A program made the position numbers and the translations under genes. Source: CBDCYS01 sp965226185 (lineage in GTDB: Bacteria > Acidobacteriota > Terriglobia > Bryobacterales > UBA6623). From it: 64,000 nucleotides of DNA. Under the pieces are notes generated by a model, which saw only the letters and a list, made by a program, of their open reading frames with translations, was not told the DNA's origin and did no database searches. Where the stretch lies: positions 434,001-498,000 of the forward strand of contig CBDDCT010000005.1 of assembly GCA_965226185.1 (NCBI GenBank). The letters are read 5' to 3'. Positions 50,566 to 59,848 of this stretch are shown piece after piece (within the stretch, counting starts at the first letter, position 1; each line of letters begins with the position of its first letter).

Positions 50566-52401
50566 TTAGCCCTTACTGCCGAGCGCCCGGTCGAGGTTGA
50601 AAGCCGCGCTGATGAGGGCCAAGTGGGTGAAGGCCTGCGGGAAGTTGCCAAGCGCTTCTCCGCTATGTCCCGTTTCTTCGGCATAAAGACCGAGATGGTT
50701 GGCGTACCCCAGCATCTTTTCAAAGACGAGCCTGGCCTCATTAAGCCTCGCGGGATCGGTTCGCCCGGCCCGGGTCAGCGCCTCGACGAGCCAAAACGTG
50801 CAGAGATTGAAAGTCCCTTCATCGCCGTCGAGGCCGTCCGCGGTTTCCGAGGCGTTGTAGCGGTACACGAGGCTGTTGGAGACCAGCCCCCCCTTGGAAG
50901 GCGAGCGGTTAATGGCATCGAGGGTCTTCAACATGCGAGGGTCGCTCGGTGACATAAAGAAGACCAAGGGCATGATCAGATTCGAGGCGTCGAGAGTCTC
51001 GCTGCCGTAGTACTGCACGAACGCTTGCCGTTTCTCGCTCCAACCCTTTTCGAGAATCTCTTCATAGATCCGGTCCCGGGTGTTGATCCAGCGGTCGCGG
51101 TCCGCGGGAAAGGAACGTTTGTCCGCCAACCGCAGCCCGCGGTCGATCGCTACCCAGCACATCAACTTCGAATAGAGAAAATGCCGCCGCCCGCCCCTCA
51201 CTTCCCAAATACCCTCGTCGGGCTCTTGCCAATGGTCGCAGACCCAGTTCACCAGGCCACGCAGGTGGCCCCATAGGTCGGATGAGATCGGGCTGCCATA
51301 TTTGTTGTAAAGGTAAACGGAGTCCAACAGCTCGCCGTAGATATCGAGCTGCAACTGGTTGTAGGCGCCGTTGCCGATCCGTACAGGACAGGAGCCTTTG
51401 TAACCTTGGAGGTGGTCAAGCGTCTCTTCGGCCAGCTCCCGGCGGCCGTCGATCCCGTACATGATCTGCAGCGAACCGTCCGGATTGAGATCGTGCGAGC
51501 GGCGCTCGAGCCAGTCCATGAATCTTGCGGCTTCGTCCGTGAAACCGATTCTCAGCAGACCGTACAAGGTGAACGCCGCGTCTCGAATCCAGGTGTAACG
51601 GTAGTCCCAGTTACGTTCTCCTCCGATCTGTTCCGGCAGACTACATGTCGGCGCCGCTACGATGGCGCCGGTCGGTTCAAAGGTCAATAACTTAAGGGCG
51701 AGCGCGGAGCGATGAACCATCTCGCGCCAGCGCCCCTTGTACGTGCACTTCGAGATCCATTGCCTCCAATAATCCACTGTCTGCTTGAAGAGCTGAGTTT
51801 CTTCTTCTTCTGAAAGCGGGTCCCCGCACACCTCACCGGCTAGAAGCCCTTGAAACTCAAACGTCGCGGCTTGTCCTTCATGCAGCGTGAATTCGGCGGC
51901 CACTCCCTGGTCGATTTGCCTCAGAGGAACACTGCTTGTCAGGCAAAGACTGAGGGTTTTCGATCGAAAGCAGACGCCTTGACCGATCAGCTCCACTTCA
52001 TGCTCGTCGCGGGCATAGTTGAAGGCCGGCTGGCATTCCAGCCGGAATGTCATCGAGCCCCTGCCGACGTTGACGGACCGGATCAGCGAGCGCCGCCGCG
52101 GCTCTCCCGCGCGTCCCCCAACCGGCATGAAGTCGGTAATCTCCGCGACGCCTTTCGAGGACAGAAACCGGGTCACCAGCACATTCGTGTCCGGCCAGTA
52201 GAACTGTCTCCGGGTGATGTCTTGCTTCGTTGGGCAGATCTTGAATGCACCGCCCTGGTGGTCGTCGAGAATCCCGGCGAAAACGCTCGGGGAGTCAAAA
52301 TGGGGCAGACATAGCCAATCGATGGAGCCGTTGATGCCAACGAGCGCAACGGTATGCATGTTGCCGACGATTCCGTAGTTCTCAATCGGCTGATAGCCCA
52401 T
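50566..52401 (-). CDS. Glycoside hydrolase family 15 (glucoamylase/trehalase-like)
   Basis: 611 residues, the common length of bacterial GH15 proteins. An N-terminal beta domain (ENYGIVGNMHTVALVG, WLCLPHFDSPSVFAG) leads to the (alpha/alpha)6 barrel: RNWDYRYTWIRDAAFTLYG, the WEVRGGRRHFLYSKLMCWVA block and EPDEGIWEVRG, where Glu residues act as general acid/base candidates; EGTFNLCTFWLVEAL closes the barrel. No signal peptide, so cytoplasmic. Family members cut alpha-1,4-glucans or alpha,alpha-trehalose. Starts at ATG 52401 with GGAGAG at some distance. Isolated from other sugar genes; the antitoxin gene ends downstream. Confidence 0.9.
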   Translation of the reverse strand: MGYQPIENYGIVGNMHTVALVGINGSIDWLCLPHFDSPSVFAGILDDHQGGAFKICPTKQDITRRQFYWPDTNVLVTRFLSSKGVAEITDFMPVGGRAGEPRRRSLIRSVNVGRGSMTFRLECQPAFNYARDEHEVELIGQGVCFRSKTLSLCLTSSVPLRQIDQGVAAEFTLHEGQAATFEFQGLLAGEVCGDPLSEEEETQLFKQTVDYWRQWISKCTYKGRWREMVHRSALALKLLTFEPTGAIVAAPTCSLPEQIGGERNWDYRYTWIRDAAFTLYGLLRIGFTDEAARFMDWLERRSHDLNPDGSLQIMYGIDGRRELAEETLDHLQGYKGSCPVRIGNGAYNQLQLDIYGELLDSVYLYNKYGSPISSDLWGHLRGLVNWVCDHWQEPDEGIWEVRGGRRHFLYSKLMCWVAIDRGLRLADKRSFPADRDRWINTRDRIYEEILEKGWSEKRQAFVQYYGSETLDASNLIMPLVFFMSPSDPRMLKTLDAINRSPSKGGLVSNSLVYRYNASETADGLDGDEGTFNLCTFWLVEALTRAGRTDPARLNEARLVFEKMLGYANHLGLYAEETGHSGEALGNFPQAFTHLALISAAFNLDRALGSKG

Positions 52402-52507
52402 TGGTGGTTCTCTCCATACACTTATCGGTAGAAACGAGGCGAAGATCCTGGCGACTGAGACGCTGGAAGGCGATGTTCGACTGATGGAACCCGGGTTTGG
52501 ATGACGG

Positions 52508-53551
52508 CTAAGCCGAATTAGCCCCTAAACGATATACTAGCTTGGTTTGACGGGCCTGGCGGTTGCGGATCTCACCTGAGTGGACGAGCAGTCCCGAATC
52601 GTTGATCGCCTGGAAGTGCAGTGTATCCTCGGTGAGTCCCAGATCCATGAAGTGGTAATCGGGAGACGCGCCTTCGACGTCCGGGTGATCGCTTCTGACC
52701 CCCTTACGCCGTTTCCCGGCCGCTCCGGAGGTGATGTGGTGAACGCCCTTTATGGGGCGAATCTTCTGGTAGAAGTGTTCGTGCCCGGCAAAGACCACGT
52801 CCACGTGCTCGATGATTTCGGGCTCGAGCACCCTCTGCAAGTAGGGATTCGAGCCGTGGCCCCGCGGCAGGAACCAACTGTCGTGAATATAGGAATGGAT
52901 TGCATGGTGAAAATAGATAATGTTCCAGCGATAGCCGTCTGAGGTGCGCAGGCGCTCGCGCAGTCTGCTCAGCATGCGTTCGACGGCCTTATCCTCTCGC
53001 TTTTCGATTGCCTCGACCCAGCTCGTGGAGTTCAGACAGATGAATCGAACCAATTCCTTGCCGTCGTCCAGCTTTGGCCCCGCCGAGAATTCGTATTCGT
53101 CTTGCCCTCCGATGTAGCCGAACGCCTCTTCTTGAAGTTGTTCGGCGCCGCCCTTGTGGCGGATATCGTGGTTTCCTAATGTCGAACGGAATTGCACGCC
53201 GTCGTCGAGCAGTTCGCGGTAAACGTCGATGAACTTGCTCTCGAAGTACTTGGAATTGCCGTTTTCGTAGATGTTGTCGCCCATTGTCAAGATGAAACGC
53301 CACGGGTCCGCCAAACGAACTCGATGAAGTCTCTTCATCTGGGCGGCGACACGGTGCTGGGCGGGCTTGCCCGATCCGCTGTCGCCGATGACACCGAACC
53401 GCAACAGCGCCGGAACGTCCACCCGGGGTCTGAGCTGTTGGGCAGCCGTAGCGAGCCCTTGTTCCACAACGGCAGGCGCTCCCGCGGCCAGCAAGGGCAG
53501 CTTCAGGATCGTCCGGCGATCTAGATCCATTGGCATGATCTCTTTCTTCAT
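52508..53551 (-). CDS. Tat-exported metallophosphoesterase
   Basis: 347 residues from ATG 53551; two further in-frame ATGs at 53536 and 53530 are also possible. The twin-arginine peptide is DRRTILKLPLLAAGAPAVV. The calcineurin-like core shows GVIGDSGSGKPAQH (first metal block), MGDNIYENG, LGNHDIRHKG (GNHD), FHHAIHSY and FAGHEHFYQ (GHxH). Two metal ions are expected. The family includes acid phosphatases and phosphodiesterases; the periplasmic location is inferred. The pattern resembles purple acid phosphatase-like secreted enzymes. Nothing couples it to its neighbours. Confidence 0.88.
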   Translation of the reverse strand: MKKEIMPMDLDRRTILKLPLLAAGAPAVVEQGLATAAQQLRPRVDVPALLRFGVIGDSGSGKPAQHRVAAQMKRLHRVRLADPWRFILTMGDNIYENGNSKYFESKFIDVYRELLDDGVQFRSTLGNHDIRHKGGAEQLQEEAFGYIGGQDEYEFSAGPKLDDGKELVRFICLNSTSWVEAIEKREDKAVERMLSRLRERLRTSDGYRWNIIYFHHAIHSYIHDSWFLPRGHGSNPYLQRVLEPEIIEHVDVVFAGHEHFYQKIRPIKGVHHITSGAAGKRRKGVRSDHPDVEGASPDYHFMDLGLTEDTLHFQAINDSGLLVHSGEIRNRQARQTKLVYRLGANSA

Positions 53552-53802
53552 TCTATTGGTGTGACGCTTACCGAGTGCGCCTTGCGGAGGAGCCAACGCA
53601 AAAAATGAACTGCTCGCCGCCTGCCGCTCGCGGCGCTAGAGCGCCGCTTGTCACGGCTACCGAGGCGTGCCACAATCTCTCTGCCTCTCTCCGCATGCTG
53701 CGTCTAGCGTGTGTCCACCACAATTAGCACTAAAGTGCGCAATCTATTCCCCCGATTAGTGGAGGCATAAGCACTTGTAAAGCTGTGGGATAATCGAGTC
53801 GT

Positions 53803-55137
53803 ATGCAAACCGCTACCACTATGGTGGAGTCCGGCACTATCGCCGCTGAATTGAGCGAGAAGATCCGGGCGCGCGCGGCCAACACTTGCGTGGTTGGCCT
53901 GGGTTATGTCGGTCTGCCGCTGGCTGTCGAGCTGGGGCGGGCGGGCTACCCGGTGACGGGGATCGATCGCGACCCCGAGAAAGTCCGGGCGATTCGCGGC
54001 GGCGAGTGCTACATTGCGGACGTCGAGCCGGGCGTGCTGGCAAGCTTGGTCGGCTCCGGCACGCTGCGGGCGACGACTGACCCTTCCGTGCTGGAAACGG
54101 TGGACGCAGTCAGCATCAGCGTTCCAACCCCCCTTCGCAAGACGCGTGATCCCGACCTGAGTTATGTGGTAGCCGCCGCGGAAGACCTGGCCGCGCATAT
54201 TCACCCGGGGATGCTGGTGATCTTGGAGTCAACCACCTATCCGGGGACGACGGAGGAAGCGATCTTGCCGGTGATCGCAAAATCGGGTCTCAAGGTGGGG
54301 CGTGATTTTTTCCTGTGCTTTTCTCCGGAGCGGGTCGATCCCGGAAACAAGCGCTTCCATACGCGCAATATTCCCAAAGTGATCGGCGGAGTGACGCCGG
54401 CTTGTACCGAGATCGGGACATTGTTCTATTCGCAGTTCATGGATCAAGTGGTGCCGGTCAGCTCGACGCGCGTCGCCGAGATGGTCAAGCTGATGGAGAA
54501 TACTTTCCGGATGATCAACATCGCCCTGGCGAACGAAATGGCCTTGATGTGCGATCACATGAACATTGACGTCTGGGAAGTGATCGAGGCGGCCGCCACG
54601 AAACCGTTCGGATTCATGCCCTTCTATCCAGGACCCGGGCTGGGAGGGCATTGCATTCCCGTCGACCCGCTCTATTTGTCCTGGAAGACTAAGCAGACCG
54701 GACACGAGGCCCGCTTGATCGATCTGGCTGCCCAGATCAACATTCAGATGCCGCGCTTCGTTGTGGACAAGGTTCAGGCGGCGCTCAACGATCGCGCCAA
54801 GCCGGTCAAGGGGTCGCGCATTCACATTGTCGGCGTCGCCTACAAGCGGGACGTTTCTGACGTAAGGGAGTCTCCGGCGCTCGACATCATCAAGCTACTG
54901 ACAGAACGGGGCGGAGAAGTGAGCTACACGGACCCGCTTGTCCCGCGGATTGAAATTGAGTCCCGCGTTTTAGAATCAAGGTCGCTCGATACGATGGCCA
55001 AGACCGCCGATTGCGTTTTGGTGGTAGCCGACCATTCCTCCATCGACTATGACCGCCTGCTCGCGGACGCCGATTTGCTGGTCGACACGCGCAACCGTTA
55101 TAAGGGTGTCACCAGCAGCAAGATCGTGCGGCTGTAA
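53803..55137 (+). CDS. Nucleotide-sugar dehydrogenase (UDP-GlcNAc or UDP-Glc dehydrogenase family)
   Basis: 444 residues. Rossmann motif CVVGLGYVGLPLAVELG, TTYPGTTEEAIL, PERVDPGNKRFHTRNIPKV, KLMENTFRMINIALANEM and the catalytic cysteine in PGLGGHCIPVDP (Cys284), then YKRDVSDVRESPALDII. GNKRFHTRNIPK and the IPVDPLYLSWK segments are typical of WbpA/WecC-like N-acetylhexosamine dehydrogenases rather than plain UgdH. It would oxidise a UDP-hexose at C6 for surface polysaccharide. It stands alone. Confidence 0.9.
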   Translation: MQTATTMVESGTIAAELSEKIRARAANTCVVGLGYVGLPLAVELGRAGYPVTGIDRDPEKVRAIRGGECYIADVEPGVLASLVGSGTLRATTDPSVLETVDAVSISVPTPLRKTRDPDLSYVVAAAEDLAAHIHPGMLVILESTTYPGTTEEAILPVIAKSGLKVGRDFFLCFSPERVDPGNKRFHTRNIPKVIGGVTPACTEIGTLFYSQFMDQVVPVSSTRVAEMVKLMENTFRMINIALANEMALMCDHMNIDVWEVIEAAATKPFGFMPFYPGPGLGGHCIPVDPLYLSWKTKQTGHEARLIDLAAQINIQMPRFVVDKVQAALNDRAKPVKGSRIHIVGVAYKRDVSDVRESPALDIIKLLTERGGEVSYTDPLVPRIEIESRVLESRSLDTMAKTADCVLVVADHSSIDYDRLLADADLLVDTRNRYKGVTSSKIVRL

Positions 55138-55216
55138 TCTATTGCCCACTCATCGGCGCGGCTGCTTTGCCGACGGTATTGCTGCCAAACGCCGGGCGGG
55201 CTGCTCTTGCAGCAAC

Positions 55217-55546
55217 CTAGGTCACCCTCTCTCCCGTGGGGTCGGAGGACTGGCTTCGATGGGCTTCCATATAAGTTCGCAGGACCGCGTTGATTTGCGT
55301 CTGGTAGCCCTTGCCTTGGGCGCGAAACCAGGCCAGCACGTCCGGGTCGATGCGCAGATGGATCGATTGCTTGCGCCGGGGCAGGACAAGGCGGGCACGG
55401 GTCCAGTCGAGGTCGCGCGCTTGAGCGTCCGGATCCTCGGCGATAGCCCGTTCCAGTTCGTCTTCGCTCATTGAATCGACGCGGTTCCATTCGGTGAGAC
55501 CGGGCTTCCTGTCAGCCAACCGCCGCTTCGTAATTTTCTCGCTCAC
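55217..55546 (-). CDS. brnA: BrnA-family antitoxin
   Basis: 109 residues from GTG 55546. The C-terminal half has the BrnA/DUF4415 ribbon-helix-helix pattern: KQSIHLRIDPDVLAWFRAQG, KGYQTQINAVLRTYMEAHR. The N-terminal half is acidic and binds toxin. It starts inside the truncated brnT frame by 35 bases, the normal brnT-brnA overlap. The antitoxin itself looks intact, while its toxin partner is not. Confidence 0.88.
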   Translation of the reverse strand: MSEKITKRRLADRKPGLTEWNRVDSMSEDELERAIAEDPDAQARDLDWTRARLVLPRRKQSIHLRIDPDVLAWFRAQGKGYQTQINAVLRTYMEAHRSQSSDPTGERVT

Positions 55547-55675
55547 TTCTGCTGGCCCTCCTGGCGGAGATGATTCGCCGCGCCCCACCGCGATCCATGC
55601 ACACCACGGCAATTACGCGACCATCGAGAACGCCGAAGGCCACCAACCGATTCTCGCCGTGTCGTCCCCAAGTGG
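55512..55675 (-). pseudogene. BrnT toxin, C-terminal fragment
   Basis: The minus-strand frame reads GENRLVAFGVLDGRVIAVV, then CMDRGGARRIISARRASRSE and ends YEAAVG. This is the BrnT C-terminal half (GRVIAVVY..RIISAR). No start codon or N-terminal half is present: the frame meets the end of hicA just upstream. The active-site Arg and the RIISAR helix remain, but the toxin of about 90 residues cannot be complete. This leaves brnA without its partner here. Confidence 0.82.
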
Positions 55676-55681
55676 CCGGAC

Positions 55682-55894
55682 TCAGCCAAGTAATTCCCGG
55701 AAGGCCTTGTCGCGGAGGCCGGCGCTGCGAATGATGCTTCGCAAGGTGTATGGATTAAGCCGCTTTGAGCGCGGAATTGTTACCAGCCGCTCGCCGTCGC
55801 TTAGCACCATGTGCTTGCCCTGCCGGATTACGTGAAAGCCGACCTTTCCGAGTGCGCGTACAGCCCGCTCCGTCGAAATGTCGGGGAAGAGCAT
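55682..55894 (-). CDS. hicA: HicA-family mRNA interferase toxin
   Basis: 70 residues. The dsRBD-like HicA fold: ERAVRALGKVGFHVIRQGK, the catalytic His in KHMVLSDGERLVTIPRSK, then LNPYTLRSIIRSAGL. HicA cleaves mRNA and tmRNA when free of HicB. Its ATG shares the final A of the hicB TGA. The order here is hicB first. It ends seven bases before the brnT remnant. Confidence 0.88.
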   Translation of the reverse strand: MLFPDISTERAVRALGKVGFHVIRQGKHMVLSDGERLVTIPRSKRLNPYTLRSIIRSAGLRDKAFRELLG

Positions 55895-56094
55895 CAGACG
55901 GCAACATCAATCGTCATCACCTTTTCGTTGCGTTTCAACTCAGGGAGAGCGGCCAAATATTCCCGAATCGCATCACGGATGTTCTCGATCGCTTCTTTTT
56001 CCGTCGCCCCTTGGCTGTGGCAGCCCGGCAAGCTAGGACAGGAGACATCGTGGCCGTGCTTGCTCCTATGAATCTGAATCAGAAACTCCGCCAT
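55894..56094 (-). CDS. hicB: HicB-family antitoxin
   Basis: 66 residues from ATG 56094 (a GTG just upstream at 56097 is also possible). The partial RNase-H fold of HicB: HDVSCPSLPGCHSQGATEKEA then IENIRDAIREYL. The C-terminal DNA-binding part found in some HicB proteins is absent, so it is the short HicB form. It pairs with hicA by a one-base overlap. Ribosome site weak. Transcribed in the same direction as the BrnTA remnant downstream, so the two toxin-antitoxin loci may have been transferred together. Confidence 0.88.
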   Translation of the reverse strand: MAEFLIQIHRSKHGHDVSCPSLPGCHSQGATEKEAIENIRDAIREYLAALPELKRNEKVMTIDVAV

Positions 56095-56169
56095 CACGCT
56101 GATTCTAGCATTCCCCCGCAGGCAGGCTCTTTGCTTGCGGCGACATCAGCAGCCGCCATCGAACCTTTT

Positions 56170-57162
56170 CTAATTCGACGGCTTGAGCCCTTCTTCCGCT
56201 CCCGCGGCCTTCTCCAGCCAGCCGGGATACCAGCGAAAGACGTTGCCGCTCAGGCTGCCGATGAAGATGTTTTTCTCGGGCGTAACGTGGATCCAGTGGC
56301 CCGGACTTTCCATTGCGCCCAGGATCTTGCCGGTCTTGATGTCAATTCGCATGATGCGGCCGGCGAGCGTGTCGTAGGTGATGTTCTCGATATTATCGCG
56401 ATGGGTGATGATCCACATCTCATCTTCGGGCGTGATGAAGATGTTCTGGGTTGCACCGAGGTGAGTCCACATCTTGAGGAACTTGCCGTTCGAATCAAAG
56501 ATCTGGATGCGGTTGTTCTCGCGGTCACTGGCGTAGACCGTGCCCTTCGAATCGAGCGCGACCGAGTGGACAATGTTAAACTCACTCGGACCCGTGCCAT
56601 GCTTGCCCCAAGCCGTGATGTACTTGCCCTTGGATGAGAACTTGACGACCCGAGCGTTGCCGTAACCGTCGGCTACGTAAACGGACCCGTCGGGTCCGAA
56701 GGCGATATCCGCCGGGCGGTAGAAATGCTTGTCATCTTCACCGGACTCGCCCTTGACGCCCAGCGTTAGCAGCCGCTCGCCCTTGTTGGTGAACTTGATG
56801 ACCTGGTGATCTCCGTTGTCGGTGACCCAAACGTTGCCATCAGGGTCGACGCGCAGCCCATGCTCATTGCCGAACATGCCACGGCCCCAAGAGCGGACGT
56901 ATTTGCCTTTTGCATCGAAAACCACGAGCGGGTCGGCCACATCACCCCGCTGGAAGACGTAGACCAGCCCAGCGGAATCGCTGGCGACAGCCGAGACGCG
57001 CCCGAAATACCAGCCTTTGGGCATGGTGTTTTCGGGCTCGAAGCCGAATCGGATCTTCACGCGGTATTTCATCAGACCGCCTTCGTGCGGATACCAACCC
57101 TTCTGGTCCGCCCACAGAAAAGTGGTCAAGCACGTCATCAGAAGCACGATCTTTTTCGTCAT
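56170..57162 (-). CDS. Exported NHL-repeat beta-propeller protein
   Basis: 330 residues, start ATG 57162 with GGAG seven bases upstream. Signal peptide KKIVLLMTCLTTFLWA. Six or so NHL repeats follow, for example GMFGNEHGLRVDPDGNVWVT, FYRPADIAFGPDGSVYVADG, EFNIVHSVALDSKGTVYASD, so a six-bladed propeller is likely. Similar proteins are annotated as peptidyl-alpha-hydroxyglycine alpha-amidating lyase-like, but the activity cannot be claimed. Periplasmic or secreted. The 200 bp between it and the IS1380-type element hold only a short CCGTTGAGC direct repeat. Confidence 0.85.
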   Translation of the reverse strand: MTKKIVLLMTCLTTFLWADQKGWYPHEGGLMKYRVKIRFGFEPENTMPKGWYFGRVSAVASDSAGLVYVFQRGDVADPLVVFDAKGKYVRSWGRGMFGNEHGLRVDPDGNVWVTDNGDHQVIKFTNKGERLLTLGVKGESGEDDKHFYRPADIAFGPDGSVYVADGYGNARVVKFSSKGKYITAWGKHGTGPSEFNIVHSVALDSKGTVYASDRENNRIQIFDSNGKFLKMWTHLGATQNIFITPEDEMWIITHRDNIENITYDTLAGRIMRIDIKTGKILGAMESPGHWIHVTPEKNIFIGSLSGNVFRWYPGWLEKAAGAEEGLKPSN

Positions 57163-57361
57163 GGGGTTTCTCCTTTATCCGTTGAGCCGTTGTCCGTTGA
57201 GCTGGCGGGATGGTGGCGGTTTGGAACCGACGCTTGCCGTTTGCCCGCGTCGCCCCTAAGACGATAGCGCCCCCGCCGATGATTTGTCTATGGCTGTCAA
57301 CGATATTCGGAGGCGTGACGAATGGACCGGAGAACGTACGCTTGGCTCTGACACCTAATAA

Positions 57362-59024
57362 CCAGGATTTCCATTTTGGATCTTGGCCTCCTCGATTCTA
57401 CGTTCCTTCTCTCTTGAACGCAAGCCTTTCTTGACCGCAGGCACGCACCGGGCCGGACCGAAGTGCTTCCACTAGACCCTTTCGTTCTCCGAAGGGGACA
57501 ATTCGTCGGTCGGAAGGCGGTTTTTCAGGCACTCCTCCGAGCTTCACTCCGCAGCATCCAGATTTCGCACTCGCGAGCGACCGTTCTACCCGCTCGGCAG
57601 CGGCAGCGCCCAGATCCTGTGCAGCATGTCACCGAACAGCCTGCGGTTCAGATGCCCCTCGGCCAGCAGCAGCCAGTAATACCGCGCGTGCTTGACCAGC
57701 CGACCGCCGGTCTTCATCAATCTGTGTTGCAAGCTCGTCAGCGACCAGCTCTTGATCCTGTGCGGCAGTCCCAGCCGCCGCCACAAGTTGCCCAGGTTGT
57801 AGGCCAGCACGCTGAGTTGCAGTCGCACTTCGTTGGCCCGAAAGCGATGGCACGAAAGCCGTGTCCAGTGCGTGGCCTGCTTGCCTTCTTTAATCCATTG
57901 CTCGGCCGTGCCGCGCTTGTTGTAGAAGCGCACAACAGACCGACTCGGCAACGTCATGTTCGTCACGATAAAACCGACGCGCGGGAACAGCTCACCGAGA
58001 TGATGCTCGACCTTGGCCACGATGCGTCGCGGCTTCGACCAACTCTGCGCCTGATAGCGGAAGCTCTTGTAGCGCACCAAGGGCTTGCGACCCGGCCTGC
58101 CCGGCGGGCGAAACAAGATGTCTTCGATCGCTAATTCCAAGCTCTTGTTGGCCGGAATGCGAATGGCGTACTGCACTCCGCGTTCCTCCGAAAACTCATA
58201 AATCTCCGGCTTGGCAAAGGCCGCATCGCCCCGGAAGGTGACCTGTTTGCCCGCAGCCTGTTGGCGCTCGATCTCGGGCAGCAGCAACTCGTTCCAGTCC
58301 TCAGCGCTGTGCACGTTGCCGGGACGCAGCTTGGCGGCCAGACAATCGCCGTGCTGGTTGAACAACAACAACGGGTGGTAGCAGACCGACTCGAAATGGC
58401 CGTTGTAGGCACTGCCCTCTTGCTGGCCGTGGACAGGGCTTTCGGTCGAATCCATGTCGAGAACGACGCGCTCGGAGTCGTCTTGCGTCTCGGCTTGCGC
58501 CACCAGCTCGCGGTTCACAGCCATCAGCCCCAGCAAGTTCTCCTCGCTCGCCAGCATCTCCGTCTCGAAGCTCTGCAGTCGCGAGGTCAGTGCCCCGCCG
58601 CGATCCCAGTTCTTCTGCGAGCCGATCAAGCGAAAGGTCGGATCGGCGGATACTCGCACGGCGTCATTGAGGTCCTCGTAGCCGGCCAGCCGAGAGTAGA
58701 CTGACTGCCGCAGCAGATCGGCGAACGGGAACTTTTTGTTCGAGCCTTGCCGTGGGTCACTGAGATGTTCGTCGATCAGCTTCCCGAGCCCGAGTCGCTC
58801 GTCCAGCTCGCGGACGAGAATGAGCCCGCCATCGGAAGTGACGCGCGATCCTTGGAAATCGACTTTCAATAAGCCGTTGAAGCTTAGCTGGAACGGCTTG
58901 TTTTCTTTTTCACCCATTGGGTGTTGATCTCCTCAGCGCCTTGATTGCTTTTCAACCCGCATAAATAAAGGCGTCCGAGGTCACCCGATGGTTAGCAGAA
59001 CCGAAACTAAAGTGGAAATCCGGG
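57362..59024 (-). mobile_element. IS1380-type insertion sequence, complete
   Basis: Left end CCAGGATTTCCATTTT (57362), right end the complement of CCCGGATTTCCACTTT (ending 59024): inverted repeats with two mismatches in 16. Directly outside both ends is AATAA (57357-57361 and 59025-59029), a 5-bp target duplication. Length 1663 bp, one transposase. Insertion is therefore recent enough to keep its duplication. Confidence 0.92.
57586..58917 (-). CDS. IS1380-family transposase
   Basis: 443 residues, complete. It shows the IS1380 DDE layout: VDFQGSRVTSDGGLILVREL near the N-terminus, FPFADLLRQSVYSRLAGYED, the first Asp in LDMDSTESPVHGQQEGS, HPLLLFNQHGDCLAAKLRPG, FRGDAAFAKPEIYEF with a further Asp, and ATHWTRLSCHRFRANEVRLQ and TEQWIKEGKQ, carrying Glu. 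The gene is in frame throughout, so the element could be active. Its ends differ from the MITE in the formamidase gene, so it is probably not the enzyme that moved that element. Confidence 0.93.
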   Translation of the reverse strand: MGEKENKPFQLSFNGLLKVDFQGSRVTSDGGLILVRELDERLGLGKLIDEHLSDPRQGSNKKFPFADLLRQSVYSRLAGYEDLNDAVRVSADPTFRLIGSQKNWDRGGALTSRLQSFETEMLASEENLLGLMAVNRELVAQAETQDDSERVVLDMDSTESPVHGQQEGSAYNGHFESVCYHPLLLFNQHGDCLAAKLRPGNVHSAEDWNELLLPEIERQQAAGKQVTFRGDAAFAKPEIYEFSEERGVQYAIRIPANKSLELAIEDILFRPPGRPGRKPLVRYKSFRYQAQSWSKPRRIVAKVEHHLGELFPRVGFIVTNMTLPSRSVVRFYNKRGTAEQWIKEGKQATHWTRLSCHRFRANEVRLQLSVLAYNLGNLWRRLGLPHRIKSWSLTSLQHRLMKTGGRLVKHARYYWLLLAEGHLNRRLFGDMLHRIWALPLPSG

Positions 59025-59064
59025 AATAAGCACTATGCCGGCTCGGGAAGCCCTATGATGGACG

Positions 59065-59802
59065 ATGTACGGCGACGATTTGCGCCGCCCTGGGGTTCTC
59101 CCTTTTGCTCGCATCAAGCTGACAGCGATGTTCGAGAGGCAAGCTCTTCACTGGTTGCTGCTGGCGGGGTTGCTCTCAGCCACCGCATTGATTTGCCGCG
59201 ATGAAGCGTTTCTGACCGGCTCATACGAGGGGTTTTCGACGGCGGCGTGGTTTTGGATGGCGATTGCTTTTCCGGTCGCCCACCAGACCTACGTCTGGCT
59301 GTGCTGGCGTCTGGAATTGCACCAGCACCGGCTGACGAGATATTTCGGTGAGAACGTGTTTCGGTTTTACGCCGCGGGTTTTGCGTTTTTCGGCCTCGGC
59401 AGGATTGTCGTTCTCATTGGTCTCGGTATCGCCAATCAGAACACGCTACCCGCGGACAAAACGTTGCTGCATGCCGTGGCGACCCTTCTGCTGGCGCCCG
59501 TGGTGTATCTTCTCTACTCAGTGGCGCGCTATTTCAGTTTCAAGCGGGCCATGGGGATCGACCACTTTGACCCGTCCTATCGGACGAAGCCGCTGGTGCG
59601 GAAAGGCATCTTTCGGTATACGCGAAAGGGCATGTACACTTTCGGATTGTTGGCCGTTTGGCTGCCCGGGCTCTACACGGCGTCTCGAGCCGCTTTGCTG
59701 GCCGCGCTATTCAGCCATGCCTACATTTGGGTTCATTACTACTGCACCGAGCTTCCCGACATGAAACGCATCTACGGGGGACGAGCCCTGCCGGGTTCGT
59801 GA
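59065..59802 (+). CDS. Membrane protein, isoprenylcysteine/phospholipid methyltransferase-like
   Basis: 245 residues from ATG 59065; an ATG at 59128 that starts right before the first membrane segment is also possible. About six hydrophobic segments. Near the C-terminus LVRKGIFRYTRKGMYTFGLL and FSHAYIWVHYYCTELPDM resemble the ICMT/phosphatidylethanolamine N-methyltransferase family, whose GxxxYxRxP and EE-type elements are only partly visible. Methyl transfer from S-adenosylmethionine is therefore tentative. It begins 41 bp right of the IS1380-type element and is followed by an SDR gene. Confidence 0.72.
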   Translation: MYGDDLRRPGVLPFARIKLTAMFERQALHWLLLAGLLSATALICRDEAFLTGSYEGFSTAAWFWMAIAFPVAHQTYVWLCWRLELHQHRLTRYFGENVFRFYAAGFAFFGLGRIVVLIGLGIANQNTLPADKTLLHAVATLLLAPVVYLLYSVARYFSFKRAMGIDHFDPSYRTKPLVRKGIFRYTRKGMYTFGLLAVWLPGLYTASRAALLAALFSHAYIWVHYYCTELPDMKRIYGGRALPGS

Positions 59803-59848
59803 CTGACCACCCCCGTGCTGGAATGATGCGTTGGCATGATGTGTTGGA

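Noticed and set aside
50445..50741. Longer N-terminus for the VapB-like antitoxin
   Set aside because: It would lie antisense to the GH15 gene and across the candidate operator. The short start matches the family.
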